Below are positions 10,873 through 23,418 of a stretch of DNA of 64,000 bases, piece by piece. The stretch spans positions 186,001-250,000 of the forward strand of contig WHUZ01000072.1 in assembly GCA_015179045.1 (NCBI GenBank), in the 5' to 3' direction. The notes beneath the pieces were generated by a model. The model had not been told where the DNA came from and did no database searches. It worked only from the letters and a program-made list of their open reading frames with translations. Position 1 is the stretch's first letter. The number at the start of each line of letters is the position of its first letter. The stretch is from Kalaharituber pfeilii. Taxonomy: Eukaryota > Ascomycota > Pezizomycetes > Pezizales > Pezizaceae. The translations under genes and the position numbers were made by a program.

Positions 10873-13739
10873 CACTTGCTTTGTCAATCGTTACGGACCC
10901 TCCAAAGTGCGTGTTTATTTTCAGTGAGAAATTGAAATGCTTCGATGGAACCAAGACACCTCTTTTCTACCTGCTGCTTTTTCCAGGCACAGGATTTAGT
11001 AATAGTCGAAAAAAGCAATCAAAGAAAAATTTATGAAGATAAAAAGCAAAGTCTCTGATAGACGTCATACCTTTTGCCGCAACCTTATTAATACACACTC
11101 TCCTGCTTACTATATATCCCAATGCCGTCAGGCGGTATATTCTAAGGTGAGCGAGTTATCTTATCGGCAACGGCGGCGTGGGCTAGCAACAGGACAGCTC
11201 CTTAGTAGGAAGGCTTGACACTTTGGGAAAATCAAACCACTTCACTGACCTATTCCAAACCACTCTTGCGATCCAACAATAAAAAAATAAATTATATATC
11301 CTCCCTTCCGCAAATTGGCAGCTAATCAAGATATCAGAAAAGAAAGAAAATATCTCCGTCATGCCTTTCCCCACACCTCCCATCTTTCTACTTATCCCCA
11401 GTTTGGACCAGATTTTTCGCCTTTTGTCTGGTGTAAATGATTCCTGCTGATAGCAAATAATATCAACTCCGCAATCAGCATCCTTCCTCTGTTACATTAC
11501 ATACTCGGAAGATCCTTGCATGACTTTGCTGAATGGTTGACGCGGTGGAGGAGGGTCTACCCAATTATCATCAATGAGTGAGGTTTATAGGCCCTCTCGT
11601 TCAACCGTTCTGTGATTTGTGATTGTGACATATCACTATCATGTCTGGGTAGCGGTATCCCCCTCTTCCTCTCCCCTCTTCTTCCCCACTGTCTTATTTC
11701 ACTTCCATTCACTCATCCCGACCTTTAAGTTGAGAAAAAAAAAGAATTACATGAAACCTGAATAGGTTATCTTAGAGGACCTACTTAGCTCGATGTAGAG
11801 TACATTGGTTATATTGGGTTTAGGCTGTCTATTAGTTTGCTCATGATCGCTCAGCAGGTATGAAGCATGTGCAGGCGCGCCAACTGAACGACGTCCAGGT
11901 TTGATGCCGCAGCACATCTTTGCTTGTGGTTGTCCAAGAACTTTTCTGCAATGTGCATCCCATGAGAAACTGCACATGCAAGTTTTGCAATGTCCGTTGT
12001 TGCAACCCCCACTCAACAAGGCAAGAGTGATATTTGCAGTTTATACCCCATCGATATTATTTTAAACAGGAACCCCAGTCTGCAACCTCACTTCAGCACC
12101 CCACTTGTAACTTACCACATAACTCCTTCAACCAAACAAATTGAAGTAAAGTAAGAAAGATGAAAAAAAAAAAAAGAAATTCTATTGCTTTTGCAAGGGC
12201 TGGAGGGAGGATGGATGGGGAGATGGAGCTTATGGGTCTATTTCGTGTGATTCTAGAGTGGATAATTACACCACACCTTCGTCTCTTGGCTTTTTTTTTT
12301 TTTTTTTCCCTTCCGCCCTCCACATTTTGTAGTTTAGTCTCGGCTGTTTGTTCTTCTATGTAAATCTATATTATGACCAGTTAAAATAGGGAAAGTCCAG
12401 AAGGATTGCATCCAATATTCCGGGGAGGGAAGTGAGGAAAAGAAAAAAAAAAAAAAAAAAATGAAACAAAAAAATTGGAAAGCATTAACTGGTTCAATCT
12501 TTGGGGATTAGGAGTAGAAGGAGTCATTATGATGATATTCTCTGCTTACCTCTACGTCGGTGGGTGTGATTCATAAATATACTAAATGAACTAACTAATC
12601 ACCATACGCGACCATTTGAGATGGATACGGGGGATGCCCAATAGTAGATGGCGAAATGTCGATTACCATGTTTCAAACGCTAAAAGTTCCTTACATATTT
12701 TACTGAAAATACGAAACGAAAGAAGAGACGAAGAAGGAAGGTAGAGCAATGCTCCAAACAAGCACTGAAATGGGGGGGCCTTGAAACCATTTGCGGCCGA
12801 TTGGTTGTCGATAATCGCTACGGCCTAAACTTCGCTACAGGAATTTATGAGTATGACCTTGCTTGAAAGGGATAAAATTCAACAGGGTCTGAGGGACTGC
12901 CTCGCTTAAAGGCCGGGTTTCAAGTTTAACGAGGAATATGATATATCGCGGCAGCGCCTCTTTAGCAATGTATAAGCGAAATGTCAATAAGAGCACGAAG
13001 AAAGATTAGGCAATAATTCCTCTGTAGGGTATCTATCTGTTCACCCTTGGGTACAACGTTCGCTTAACTCTTAACGTAGTAAAATCTCTTCTTTCGCAAA
13101 CCATATTATTATTAATTGAAATCAAACGTCCATAAGATATTCGGTACAACAAAACAAGTTGGAAATTATATTGAATCTATGATAGCTCTATGCAACGTTT
13201 CTTATCTAGCCGAAAGCTAAATTTCCAACCGTTCTTTCCCATATGGCCCTTCGCGAACCTCTCTCATCACATCCATTCCCGGTGGGAAATCGCGTTCGAA
13301 AATCGGTTCACCAGCTGCATTCATATTCGCAGGCACTGATTAGCGGAGATGCCACCTGAGAAGGTGGTCAGACACGCGGGAGGATCACGACAAACAAAGT
13401 CCAACGTTCTGCCATCTATGTCATGATTATCAATGGTAAACACGGTTATTTTGTAATTGTCCTTATTACGAGTCAGTGTAAACAACGAATCTCAAGACGG
13501 AGGGAAACATTCACATCCGGATTAACCGAAAAAAGATAGCTGTCAGAATCAGTGTGGTCATTACGGAGTAGAAAGCCATTTCGAGACGCCACGAGTGACG
13601 TCGTCAATCCAGCGCCGTAGTTGTGCCCGTCCCACCAACTTCCACTAAAAATTTTTTCGTTTCGTTATTTGATGGGATTTCGTTATAGCAAGGGCAGAAT
13701 GAGTGGAGAGGTGAACAGTGGGTTCGTAATAGCATAACG

Positions 13740-13784
13740 AGGTTTTCACCATAGCGAGGTTCGCTATAGCAAGGTCTGACTGTA
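13740..13784 (-). mobile_element. Possible pogo/mariner-type terminal repeat remnant
   Basis: Read on the minus strand, the segment begins TA-CAGTCAGACCTTGCTATA and then repeats variants of GCGAACCTCGCTATGG and CGTTATGC. This is the style of pogo/Tigger/Fot1-type inverted-repeat ends next to a TA target. No matching opposite end was found, so this is at best one end or a decayed copy. The core TCAGACCTYGCTATA recurs at 34665-34679. Confidence 0.35.
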
Positions 13785-14370
13785 TCTGGGCTGCCTCAAA
13801 ACTGATATGACGCACTTCCCATCTCGAGCACGTACATTCTGACAAAAGGCGTCCTCCCGCAAGAGGTACTGTGAGTGAAGATACGCTCTACCCATGGCTC
13901 ATCGGTGATATGAATAGAAGATTCACAATAAACGTCATATGCTCTTGGTTGGCGCTTGTTATTAATCCTCAATACGACGTGACCGGAGGTTCTTTCTTGA
14001 ATACGGATAGGGTTCTCTGTGACAAGGAGGATCCTGAGCATATCAAGAAAATTCGCCTCCGTAACAGACCCATTCTAGAGTCCGCCTAAAAGTTCGTTGG
14101 GATCAGCAGCGTCGTAGAAATGGACGCTGCGACCGAGAGAACGGTCATAAGTAGTCATCGTGAGCTGTCTTCAACAATGATGGTCGTGCCGCCTTCAAGT
14201 CGTGATGTTTTATTTTTCTGTTCGTGAAACATTACAGGAAAGAAAGGAATGCTTGCATTGACGCGGAGGGTGCGCTAGTTGATCATTTAGCGCGCCAAGT
14301 GTCTTGTCACATGATCAAGCATTCAGCTGGTGTATGTACCCGTTCCCAGCTGAAGTGATGTTTCATGATC

Positions 14371-14461
14371 CTACTAGCTAGTAAAATATGTATTCGGACA
14401 GGGGTACCAATGCACATTATGCGCTATGTCCGAACACATACCGTATTTTACTAGCTAGTAG
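14371..14461. mobile_element. 91-bp palindromic (hairpin/MITE-like) element
   Basis: The outer arms CTACTAGCTAGTAAAATA and their reverse complement are near perfect. The inner arms TATTCGGACA and TGTCCGAACA also pair, leaving a loop of about 25 bases around GGTACCAATGCAC. It is too short to code. It could be a miniature inverted-repeat element, a solo fold-back or a structural site. No clear target duplication was recognised. Confidence 0.6.
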
Positions 14462-14868
14462 TCAAGGGTGTGGAATGTCTTCCCATTCAGTTGCGTCCCA
14501 CACCTTAAGAACTTGTAAAATCTTACGAGTACTAGCCCATGATGTGCCGTGGTGCCACAACTACAGTTCCAGAGAGAATTATATCTTCACTCAAAAACTC
14601 CCATACCTATCACTATCAACCTCCAATGCAAGCACTGTTTGAACAATATCTTCAACATAGAATTAAAAAAAAATTAAACAGAATAAAATAAATAAATTCT
14701 TGTTAAATTCCCAATCCCTTGAATGGAATAAACACACTGATGCAGAAAGAAAAAGACAGACAAAAAACAAAAAAGTTTCGTAAAAACGTATTGCAATGTA
14801 CACATGACGTAGGGGCATATATGAAAATAATACTACAAAATTCATATGCTTGAAATGCCCCATGAAAC

Positions 14869-17800
14869 TCAAAAATACCGTGGTATCTTCTTTTTCCTCC
14901 CTCCTGCTCCTGATGACGGTTGCTCTCGCGCAATTGGATCCGGCGCAAAGAGTGTCTTCCGTTTTTTCTCTTTCGGTTTCATTTCCTTCTTGTGCTCCTT
15001 ATCATTATTAATCTGTACGCCATCTACCATCTTCTCACCTGCAGCAGATCCTGCCTTAGAGCCTGCCAGAGGATTGTCCTTAGCCGCCTTGGCCGCGGCC
15101 CCGGCACTACTGCTGCCAGCACCGCCGCCGTTGCGGGATTTCCAACCCTGTCCACCACTACTTGCCTTCGCGACAGCGTCATGAGGAGCCTGATGTGGCT
15201 TCTCGGCGCTCCGACCACGGCCCTGACCCTTCTTGCCCTCTGCTTGCTGGGCTTGCTGGGTACGTGCGGCAGCACGGCGTTCACGGGCGAGCTGTTTATG
15301 TTGTATTGAACTGTTAGTTTAGAGGCGCATGTAGAACGGGATGTGAAGGATAGGTCGGGATTGAGGTACTTATGTATGTGTGGGGAGGAAGAGGGGGTAC
15401 GGGGGGATAATGATCGGATAATTTAAATGGGATCGGGAATACATGGGGAACGGGCGAGGGGAAAGTTGAGTTCCAGATGTCATGCAGAGACAACGAAACA
15501 AGCGACGTAGACGAAGAGAAATTGCTGCATTGAGTAGGCTGAAGCAATTGTATAAGGAGGCAGGAGAGACGAGAGTTGAATTATTGGTATTTCCGAAGAA
15601 ATTGGAACGGGTAATGGGACAGTAATAAGATGTAAAACGATGATGACAGTAAACAAACACACATACTCGTACGTACCTGAATAGCCGACTTCTTCCCATC
15701 CCCACCCTTGGCATCTTGCCCCCCACTCCCACTCCCCTTCCTATCTCCATTCCCCGCCTCGACCGCTTCCCTGTCCGATCTCACCCATCTACCCCTATCC
15801 CTTCTATACAGCTCTAGCTTCCAATTCCTCCATACCGTCCTCCCCCACCTGCTCTCCCTCATCTCCTTCTCACCTCCAGCCAACTCTTCCGCAATCGCTC
15901 TCCTCACAAAACTCAACTCGCGCGTCGCAGTCCAACACGCGTCAACGAGGTGGGACCCGCATGGGTGCATAGCGAGCGAAACGAAGCGGCCTGTGAAAAG
16001 GGAGAGGAGTTTGCGTTTGATTGGAATTGGGGTGGAGGAGGAGGTAAGGAGAGCTTGAAGGAGGTGAGAGGATGGCGGGTGGAGAGAGAGTTGGTACAGC
16101 GTGGTAGGGGGTTGGGAAAGAAGGCTATGATGTGCGTTAGTATGTGGTCACGAGATTGTTGCCTGCGTGGGTAAGGCAAGAGAGGGGAAGGGGACAGGGA
16201 AGGTAAGAATAAGGATTGGAAAGCGAGCAGGCGGCCTGCAGGCGTGTTTGGAATGTTTGTTTCGGGGCGGCCAGGTGGATGTGCCCCCCACGCTGCCTTC
16301 CCGCCTTGCCACGCCTTACCCCGCTTTCCTGAACGAGATTTTGGAGGTCGGGAAGGAGGGAATATCGAGATTCAGGCCGGTTTGTTTCACATTCCCCCAC
16401 ACAAATACCGCGGACCATGACGGCAGCAATGACGATGGTTCGCATCGTACGTCGGCCGCCTCATGAGCATCCACATCCCCAAACCCGCAGGAGCCATCCT
16501 CAAAACTAGCACTATCACTACACTCCATACAGCACACTCACCTATCAACAATAAACCCCCCCAGTTCCCCCGACAAGCCCACGATCGCCTGAGCCAACAA
16601 CGATCCGTGCATCTGCCAAGGGTTCTTTTTCAAATTCCCTAGGCTGACATCATTGGTAGCTGCGGCGGCCTGTAACTCCTCTGCTGAAAGCTTAAGCATT
16701 TTGAATACGACTGAGGGGACAAGGTCGTCTTGGTACGTAGCTGCAATAGCCTACATATAGCAACCACGTACACATGCGATGGCACGGCGCCATACGTGGT
16801 GGCAAGATGTTAGCTGATGTACTCTATAATATAGTTAGAGAAAAAAAGAAAGCAAGAAATTAGATGATAGGAGAAGAAGTAGAAAGGCTGGTAATAGGGA
16901 CCAGGATAGAAGGAAATGTGGCTTACCCTGACAAGCTTTTCTGGAGAAATTCCTTGCATATTACATTTTCCAATAATAGCTCTCAGAACCACCGTCAACG
17001 ACCTCTCTAAATCTAGCACGTCAGTAGCTGCCCTTCCTTCAGTTCTCAATTTGTCACATGTCAGGTCTACCACCAACCTAATAGATTCGGCACCAGAGGT
17101 ATTACCGCATCCATCGCATCCTGTAGCTTCTCCCCCTCAAGCCTCGTCACCACCTTCTGCACCACAAAGGACGCTGTCTCGTTCCTAGCCATTGACCCAA
17201 TCTTGTTCTTGAAGTACGTATTGTAGAGCTCCTCAAACGTAGCCTGGTTTGAGAACTGCACAATCGTCTCGAGAAGATGAGATCCAATGGAGTCGTAAAA
17301 GAGATCCTGCAGGAATGACGTAGCGGAGGCGTCGCCTTCTTCTTGTCCATTTAGAAGTTTACTAAGAAGTGTGTTTTTGCTGTTACTGCCACTGATATCT
17401 TTGTTCTTATTCTTGTGCTTCTTGACTTTGTTTAAACTGGTATTGGTGAGCTCAATCCGGAGCAAGAGCTGCAGTGTAGGGCTTCCAACTGGATGTGTCG
17501 AAAGTATCCGTAGTTCGCGCACGCTCAGCTTCTCTTGCATGCTTGAAAGTATCCGGGATGTAGCTTCCTTGAACGAATCCGGGACTTTGCGGTCCTCTGC
17601 GAGCTTATCGGTCTCTAGCTGATTTTCTTTCCGTCGGCTTTGTATGAGGTTGTTAGAGCCTGTAGTAGTTGTGCCTTTTCCGGAGAGTACCAAAAGGAGT
17701 ATTCGTATCGTGTGTGAAGCAAAGGGATGTGTCAGTAGTCCGTATATCTGCGGCTCCAGCTCCTATCAATTCAGAAAGATGTGTTAGCAATGACGACCTT

Positions 17801-18576
17801 CTCCAGCCCCACCTGTTCATATGATAGTCTCTTACATTCAGTGTATAGAGAAACAAGCTCTCCATTGAAGCAATCACCTCACCCACTTCCGTCTCATAAC
17901 TATGCCCCATCTCCTCCTCTCGCGCCGCTACAAATGCAGACTGCACAAACAAGCTCTCGCAGAAATGCGACGCAAACCTGTGTTGTACTAAGTGTATAAA
18001 GTTTCCATTGCACTTTTGGAACAAGTTCTTGAGTTGCGATGGGGTACAGAAGCTAATCACGCGCTCGAGAAGCCGGGAACAGCCTTGGCTGCTGATGAGC
18101 TTGAGTTCTTTGCCGTCGGCTTCCTTGAGGAGGTTGGTGATGAAGGTGCTTCGGTCTGGAGGAACAGTTTTCAGTTATGTTACCGGTTCAGAGGATACAC
18201 AAGTGGGTAAATCTGTGTGTGGGTCGGTGGAGGACGTACCTTCATCCGACTCAAAAGCGTTGGCTGTTAGGATTTCATCCTGTTGGCGGAAGTATTCTTT
18301 CTCCTGCTCGTCAAGCAATCCAAAGAACGGTGTTCCATCGTATTCCCCACCATCGCCTCCATTCTGGTATGCATCTTTCCAGGAGACCAAAGTAAGCAAT
18401 TTTCATATGGTTGGCATGAATCGACGTCGCAATTCACTGGGCATTTCCGCACCTTCTGCAGCATCATAAAACTCCAATGGCTCATGGCGAGGGATTTCCT
18501 GCGTTTGCTCCTGTTCCTCCTGCTTGCGCCGGACCTGCTCCGCCCTTCTTCCGCGTTTCTTCCGTTCTTTGGGCAT
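14869..18576 (-). CDS. NOP9: Nop9, Pumilio-repeat nucleolar protein for 18S rRNA maturation
   Basis: RNA-binding pre-40S ribosome biogenesis factor of the nucleolus (function from the Nop9 family). Eight exons: 18576-18438, 18374-18240, 18155-17836, 17762-17078, 17006-16927, 16750-16542, 16124-15677, 15291-14869; total 812 residues. The N-terminus MPKERKKRGRRAEQ is the typical basic Nop9 start. Pumilio-type helices follow, with LVQHRFASHFCESLFVQS, YGLLTHPFASHTIRILLLVL, SFLQDLFYDSIGSHLLE and AMHPCGSHLVDACW. RESRWGRTVWRNWKLELY marks the conserved C-terminal part, followed by a Lys/Arg-rich tail ending KKKIPRYF. Two introns are long, about 417 and 385 bases; the first ends with an exact TACTAAC branch point 15 bases before its AG. 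Intron 4 starts with an unusual GTTGGT donor. It lies about 380 bases downstream of the PDAP1-like gene on the same strand. Confidence 0.95.
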
Positions 18577-18957
18577 CGTGGGCAGCTGCGGCGACGAAAA
18601 GCTAGGGTTATCACGAGTTAATCTTGTAGAAGTTGAGCGGCGAGCAAAAGTTACAAGAGCCGCAATTGACAATCTTGGCACACTAGTCACGCTAGTACAA
18701 ACGGGATCTCAGCCTTATCGAGCTCAGGCCCATTATGCCCAAACGTGCCAAGCAGAACTATGAAGATAACTGTGATACCTGCAATGGGCCGAAAAGCACA
18801 GATCGTCAAGTATGTTTGCTGCGATAGTTATACAATACACATAAGCAGGAACATTGCATTCGGGTAAATGCTGGTGTTGTATGTTGATCTATCAAGGATA
18901 AAGCTGAATGTAACACAATACAGAAAAAAAACAAGATAAACTCTGACAATGGGCACA
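18577..18957. other. Spacer between PDAP1-like gene and NOP9
   Basis: This 381-base spacer must hold the NOP9 promoter and the 3' UTR of the upstream gene, since both are read leftward. I see no further coding sequence. Confidence 0.6.
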
Positions 18958-19792
18958 TTATTTCTTCTTGCCACTAGCAGCAAGCTTCGCCTCAGCCAGT
19001 CTCTTCTTCTCTTCCAGTTCTGTATCAAGTTTACAATGTTAGCCCTGCCCCGTAGCAAAACGAATATGTGCAAAAAATGGTGGAGAAAGGGGTGTTCATA
19101 AACCATACCTGCCTGCCTCTGCTTTGCCTTCAGCTCCCTCTCCTTCCTGATCTGCGCCAATCTCGCTAAATCTGCCTTCGCCTCGTCCGTCTTTCCCTGT
19201 GCGTGCAACTTCATATACCTTTCCTTCGCCGCAGCCGCCTCTTTCGCTTCTCTCTCCTTCCTGCTTACCTGCGCCGCGCCAGAAGCGTTCGGGTTCCCTG
19301 GTGCTAACGACTTGTTGTTGAGCGTTGAGTCTTCCTCTTCCTCCTCCTCCTCCTCCTCGTCGTCGGACAGCTCTGTCTCGACCATCTTTTTGGCCTTGGC
19401 GGCTTCCTTGCGGGCTTTTTCGGCCGCGCGGCGCTCTTCGCGGGTCATGGGCTGAGTGCTACCTCCCCGTTCCCCCTCATCTTCCTCATCCTCCTCCTCG
19501 GATTCGGGCTTGGAAGGCTCGTTGTCCATCTAGAAGTTTTGAATTAGTCACTGTGCAGTGGGATGATCATTGTAGCACGTAGCACGTAGTTATCGAGAGT
19601 GCTCTTACACTCCACATTCCGGGTATTTCTTCATCTTCTCGAGATCCCAGGCCTCTGGAGAACTTCTTCCCGCCTATAAGGAAATACCTTCCATTAGCAA
19701 ATTCATCGACCGCAATAGCAGCTTGAGAGACAAGAAGCCAGCTCACCCCCTCTAGCAGGTTTTGAAAACTTCCCACCCCTCTTCCCGCTCAT
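18958..19792 (-). CDS. PDAP1-like 28-kDa heat- and acid-stable phosphoprotein family
   Basis: Small highly charged protein with the PDAP1 (PDGFA-associated protein 1) signature. Exons: 19792-19747, 19673-19609, 19529-19109, 19019-18958; total 197 residues. The N-terminus [16 protein letters not shown] matches the Gly/Lys-rich start of fungal members. A Glu/Asp-rich centre follows. The diagnostic segment is [20 protein letters not shown] followed by [12 protein letters not shown], then a Lys-rich end ASGKKK. The helical charged composition suggests a largely extended, probably casein-kinase-phosphorylated protein; its biochemical role is poorly known. Exon sums are in frame. Confidence 0.88.
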
Positions 19793-21176
19793 TGTGCTCT
19801 ATCTTGTTAAGCGTCAAGACTCCGTGAACTCTTGTGGACAGTATCGCAAATTTGACGGATCTAGAGGAGTTGAACCCAGGTTGCTGGTGTCTGGCTGAGG
19901 CGGTGTTGGTTTGTTCTATTTATTTGCAATGAGAGGATTTTGAGAAAGCAATGGGTCATGACTTTGCTTAACAAAATTATCACGTGATGAAGAACCTTAA
20001 TAATGCAGGACAGGTGCCTCAGCCGACACCCGCTAACAGTGTTATGAGCGGTTTAGAGTGCAAGTGACGAGTAGATGAGTTAGATGAGGATATATGCTTA
20101 ATTTGATGCTCTTGATATCTATATACTTCTGAGAAAAGCGTAATGCAATACCGACTTGACATGGGACTGGACTTGAGTCACCATTTTGAATTGAAAGTGA
20201 AGCCCCAAATAAGCAGTATCATCAAACATCATATCCTTTGTATGGTTGCTTGAGGTTAAATCGCCAAATGCCCCACCATTGGTACGAGGACAAGCAGTCC
20301 CCACTATCATGCCTCCTATGTCAATGCCAAGCCCGAACCTCCTCCTGCCCTATATAAACCCCCAGTCCCCACACCCTGTATCACTCTTTCCTCTTCAAAC
20401 TACTTATATCAATTCACCCCACCAAATTCACTCTAGCTTCTCACCGCTATGGAATGCTACACGAGGGGAAATGGATGGGTAGAGGAAAGATTGGATTGCT
20501 GCCTGTTTCTCTCTCTCGCGGGGGTCTTACATGCAGAAATCCTGACCGGAACTTTCTCATGTCTGAATCTTGCGTAGTTGCGTGGCGATTTGGACAACGG
20601 AGTTGTGGTACATTTTGAAATTATGCTGTAATTGCCCTCATGGCCTTTGGCCTCGGAGGACAGAAGGCGAGCCGCGAACAATGGATCTAGCCTGCCAATC
20701 GGCTTCAATAAAGACGCCGTACAATTGAGGCTTGTGTGTGCCTATTCGAATGTACATAACGAAAACGGTCCTCTGAAGGTACCAGTAGATTGCATCCTAG
20801 AGTACATGAAGCTTGCGCAAATTTTACAGATTGCATTGGATCACCTCCAAAAAACACCAGACTACGATAAATAGGCCAACGTGGCTTTCCCAAAAAGACT
20901 ACTCGCTCCAGGGCGGTCCGCGGCCGAAGTCCTCGGAGTCGAATATATGTACTCAATTCGTTTGCGCAGCTGCAATAAAGGTACGTTACGCGTGGTATCC
21001 ATAGCACAATCAGTAGAAGTCCGGTTGCAATTGGCCCGCGTGTGATTGTGGAACTGCTCATATTGCCATTTTTTTCGCTAGAGATAATATCCTTCGCTTA
21101 ATATCACGCTGTAGAAAAGCCATGCTTTTAAGTAGCAAATCTTCACGATCTCAATTGTTGCAAGGGATCACCATGA
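19793..21176. other. Intergenic: PDAP1-like promoter, SPT10 3' flank
   Basis: Nothing coding could be supported in 1.4 kb. A GGTTCAACTCC string on the minus strand near 19870-19885 resembles a tRNA B box, but no A box at proper spacing was found. Small frames at 20457-21061 have no recognisable domain. Confidence 0.55.
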
Positions 21177-22923
21177 CTAGGGGTGGTCCTTAACCATTCC
21201 GTCATGATAATGCAATTCCCTGGTGTCTATTTCCATTTCTTGATGCGATGAAGCCACATTCACAACACCCCCTACATCTACAGTCACAGCGCCGCTGGCG
21301 TCCTGAAACTTATTCAGGTTTTCCACGAGCTGATCTCGCATTGCACGGTCTTCCTCGGTGAGGGCCGCTCTTGCTATTTCTGCAGAGGCTGCGTGGTGGC
21401 TATCCATAGTTAACTCACTGCCATCTGTTGCTCCCATTATTAATCTCCCTGCATGCATCTGTGCCACTGGGGCAAGCTGAGTTTGTTGGTGATGGTGATG
21501 TTGCGGATGGTGGTGGTGGTGCGAAAGATGAACATCCTCCATCATAGCTGGGTCGACAGGTATATCAATATCTGAAACACCAGTCATGGTCATTTGGGGC
21601 GGTAGTTGAGGTGCCATTTGTGGCTGCATTTGTGGCTGCATCTGAGGTTGCATTGTTGTCGGCATTTGGGGTGTTATTTGAGCTTGGATTTGGGAAGGCA
21701 AAGTACTGAGGTCGAATGGCTGTATCATCGCAGTCGATGATTGTGGAGGCGGAGGTGGTGGAGGCGGTGGAGGTGGATTCGACGGCGCCCTTGGCGAGTT
21801 TGATGCACGATCTCCTCGGACTACTGGGGCTCGCGCATGCTCTTTGCATTCCACGCAATTCTTGATGACTGCGGAAACTGTCTCCTTTATCCTTACCCAG
21901 TGATACTTATCGGCGATCATTGCTGTCGTTTTGTTTATCCCGCCATGGTTAATCCGGTGCATTCGCTTGGCGATCTCATACTGCTGATGTCCGTCTGATA
22001 TGACCTCTTTATCCTTTAACAAAAGCTTATTATTTTCAAGCCGATAATGTGTGGTAGCTGACCGAAGCCTAGACTTCTCTGAACGGTCGGCATTAGGAGG
22101 GTATTTCCCTTTCTCCAAGTAGAACCGGATCTTATCAAATCTTTCCTCAGAGACATAGTCTTCATCCTCTCCAAGCTCACGTCCGTAAATGATTGCATCA
22201 ACTGGCTGTGAATGACCTTTTAGCCTTCCAGCGCCCTTCACCACCCCAATCCGCTTAAATCCCAAAGAGTCCCAGATCTTGGTAGAAGCAACATTAGTCT
22301 CAAAAACCAGATTGAACACTGAGTATGTATAGCTCTGCAACATGATATTAGTTTATTCCCCAGTCGAAGATGTTCTAGCAAAGTCTACTGACAAGCTTTG
22401 GGGCATAATCCAGATAAGCTTCACCAAGTAATTTTCCCACTCCTTTGGCACGAGCATTATGGCAAACGAGGAATCCTCCACTGCAGATGTGATTGCAGCG
22501 GCCTAATGATATCAGAATTAAACCAGCGAGTATAGAAAAGCAATTGTAGGACATACCTGGATAGTTTGGTTTGATGTGGAATGTTCCTAAACAGTCTTTG
22601 GCCCAATCCCGCCCGTCCTGGATTATCGTGTCGTTTCCTACAAGCATCACAGCCGCAAAAGTCCCGAACCAGTAGTTTTGGAATGTCTCAAGGGCCATAG
22701 GCGTATCCATGGGGTAGGTATCACCCCTTTCGATCTCCTGATTGAACTCATTGAGAAGAAAGGTTAAGAGACTGAGGGGAAGCGGCTGGTTCGAAAACAC
22801 GGGAACAATTGTTGCAACTGTAACATGGTCCTTGAGGATAACCGTGCGATGCTGAGGAACGGTTTGCGTAGTAGGGGGCGTTACATGAGGAGCGGACGGA
22901 TCTTCGAGGATTGCGGGTGGCAT
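21177..22923 (-). CDS. Spt10-like: GNAT acetyltransferase domain plus integrase-type HHCC zinc finger
   Basis: Likely chromatin regulator related to yeast Spt10, which binds histone-gene upstream elements. Exons: 22923-22557, 22502-22393, 22334-21177; total 544 residues. Residues 1-210 form a GNAT-like fold, with CHNARAKGVGKLLGEAYLDY as the acetyl-CoA loop region and FETNVASTKIWDSLGFKRIG as the classical last GNAT strand/helix. Residues about 284-322 carry HX3H...CX2C (HRINH to NCVEC), the retroviral/foamy-virus integrase-type zinc finger used for DNA binding in Spt10. The C-terminal 200 residues are low complexity: polyproline, PQMQ repeats and His clusters. Introns are short, and the donor of intron 2 is GTCAGT. 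Acetyltransferase activity has been hard to show in this family, so catalysis is uncertain. Confidence 0.88.
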
Positions 22924-23297
22924 AACGGGGGAATAAGGTGGGAGGGCTTAATAGTGGGGGGTTCTCTAAACTACGGGAGACAGCGAAGTCTGGATTCTGG
23001 AGCGAGGTCTGAAGCGGGAAGAATGGTTCTCAGATGTCGTAGAGGGCGCGTAGAATAGAGAATGTAGAAAAGCGATGTGGATCAGTGATGACTAAGCTAG
23101 TGGGGTCAGCTACAGAGGGTGGCTCCTATGGTTGGGGCGCGGAGTAGGGGCGACATTTGGTTCGATGACTAAGCACCCATTTACATGGGTACATGCACGT
23201 TCTGCCCGATAGTATGCAGCGAGTTTGAAGGTATTCTTCCCACCACCACCGCTCCACAGCTCTACCGCTTCTACCACTCTACAACTCCCACTGCCCG

Positions 23298-23418
23298 CAC
23301 TGCTGCTACTGCTGCTACTGCTCGCACTACTGTTGCTACTGCTCGCACTGCTGCTACTGCTCGCACTGCTGCTACTGCTCGCACTACTGTTGCTGCTCGC
23401 ACTACTATTGCTGCTTCT
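23298..23418 (+). repeat. Minisatellite of CTGCTGCTACTGCTCGCA-type units
   Basis: Imperfect 18-base units, each a mix of CTGCTGCTA, CTGCTCGCA and CTATTGTTG blocks, repeat about six to seven times. All are built from triplets, so several frames stay open across it, but there is no start or splice context that would make it an exon. Confidence 0.85.

Larger units (their letters stand above)
10873..14868. other. Intergenic between decarboxylase and NOP9
   Basis: Four kilobases with no supportable gene. It holds A and T runs (12161-12173, 12293-12308, 12443-12461), a pogo-like element end near 13765-13784 and a 91-base palindrome at 14371-14461. Frames present are short and lack domains. The part just above 10873 should include the decarboxylase promoter, and 14650-14868 the NOP9 3' UTR. 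Confidence 0.6.

Noticed and set aside
16125..16541. Possible missing NOP9 exon
   Set aside because: Joining the donor at 16541 to the acceptor at 16125 gives GGFIVDSLLSQPPTTLYQLS, which fits the family without a further exon.
19870..19885. B-box-like GGTTCAACTCC on the minus strand
   Set aside because: No A box or tRNA stems at correct spacing; likely chance.
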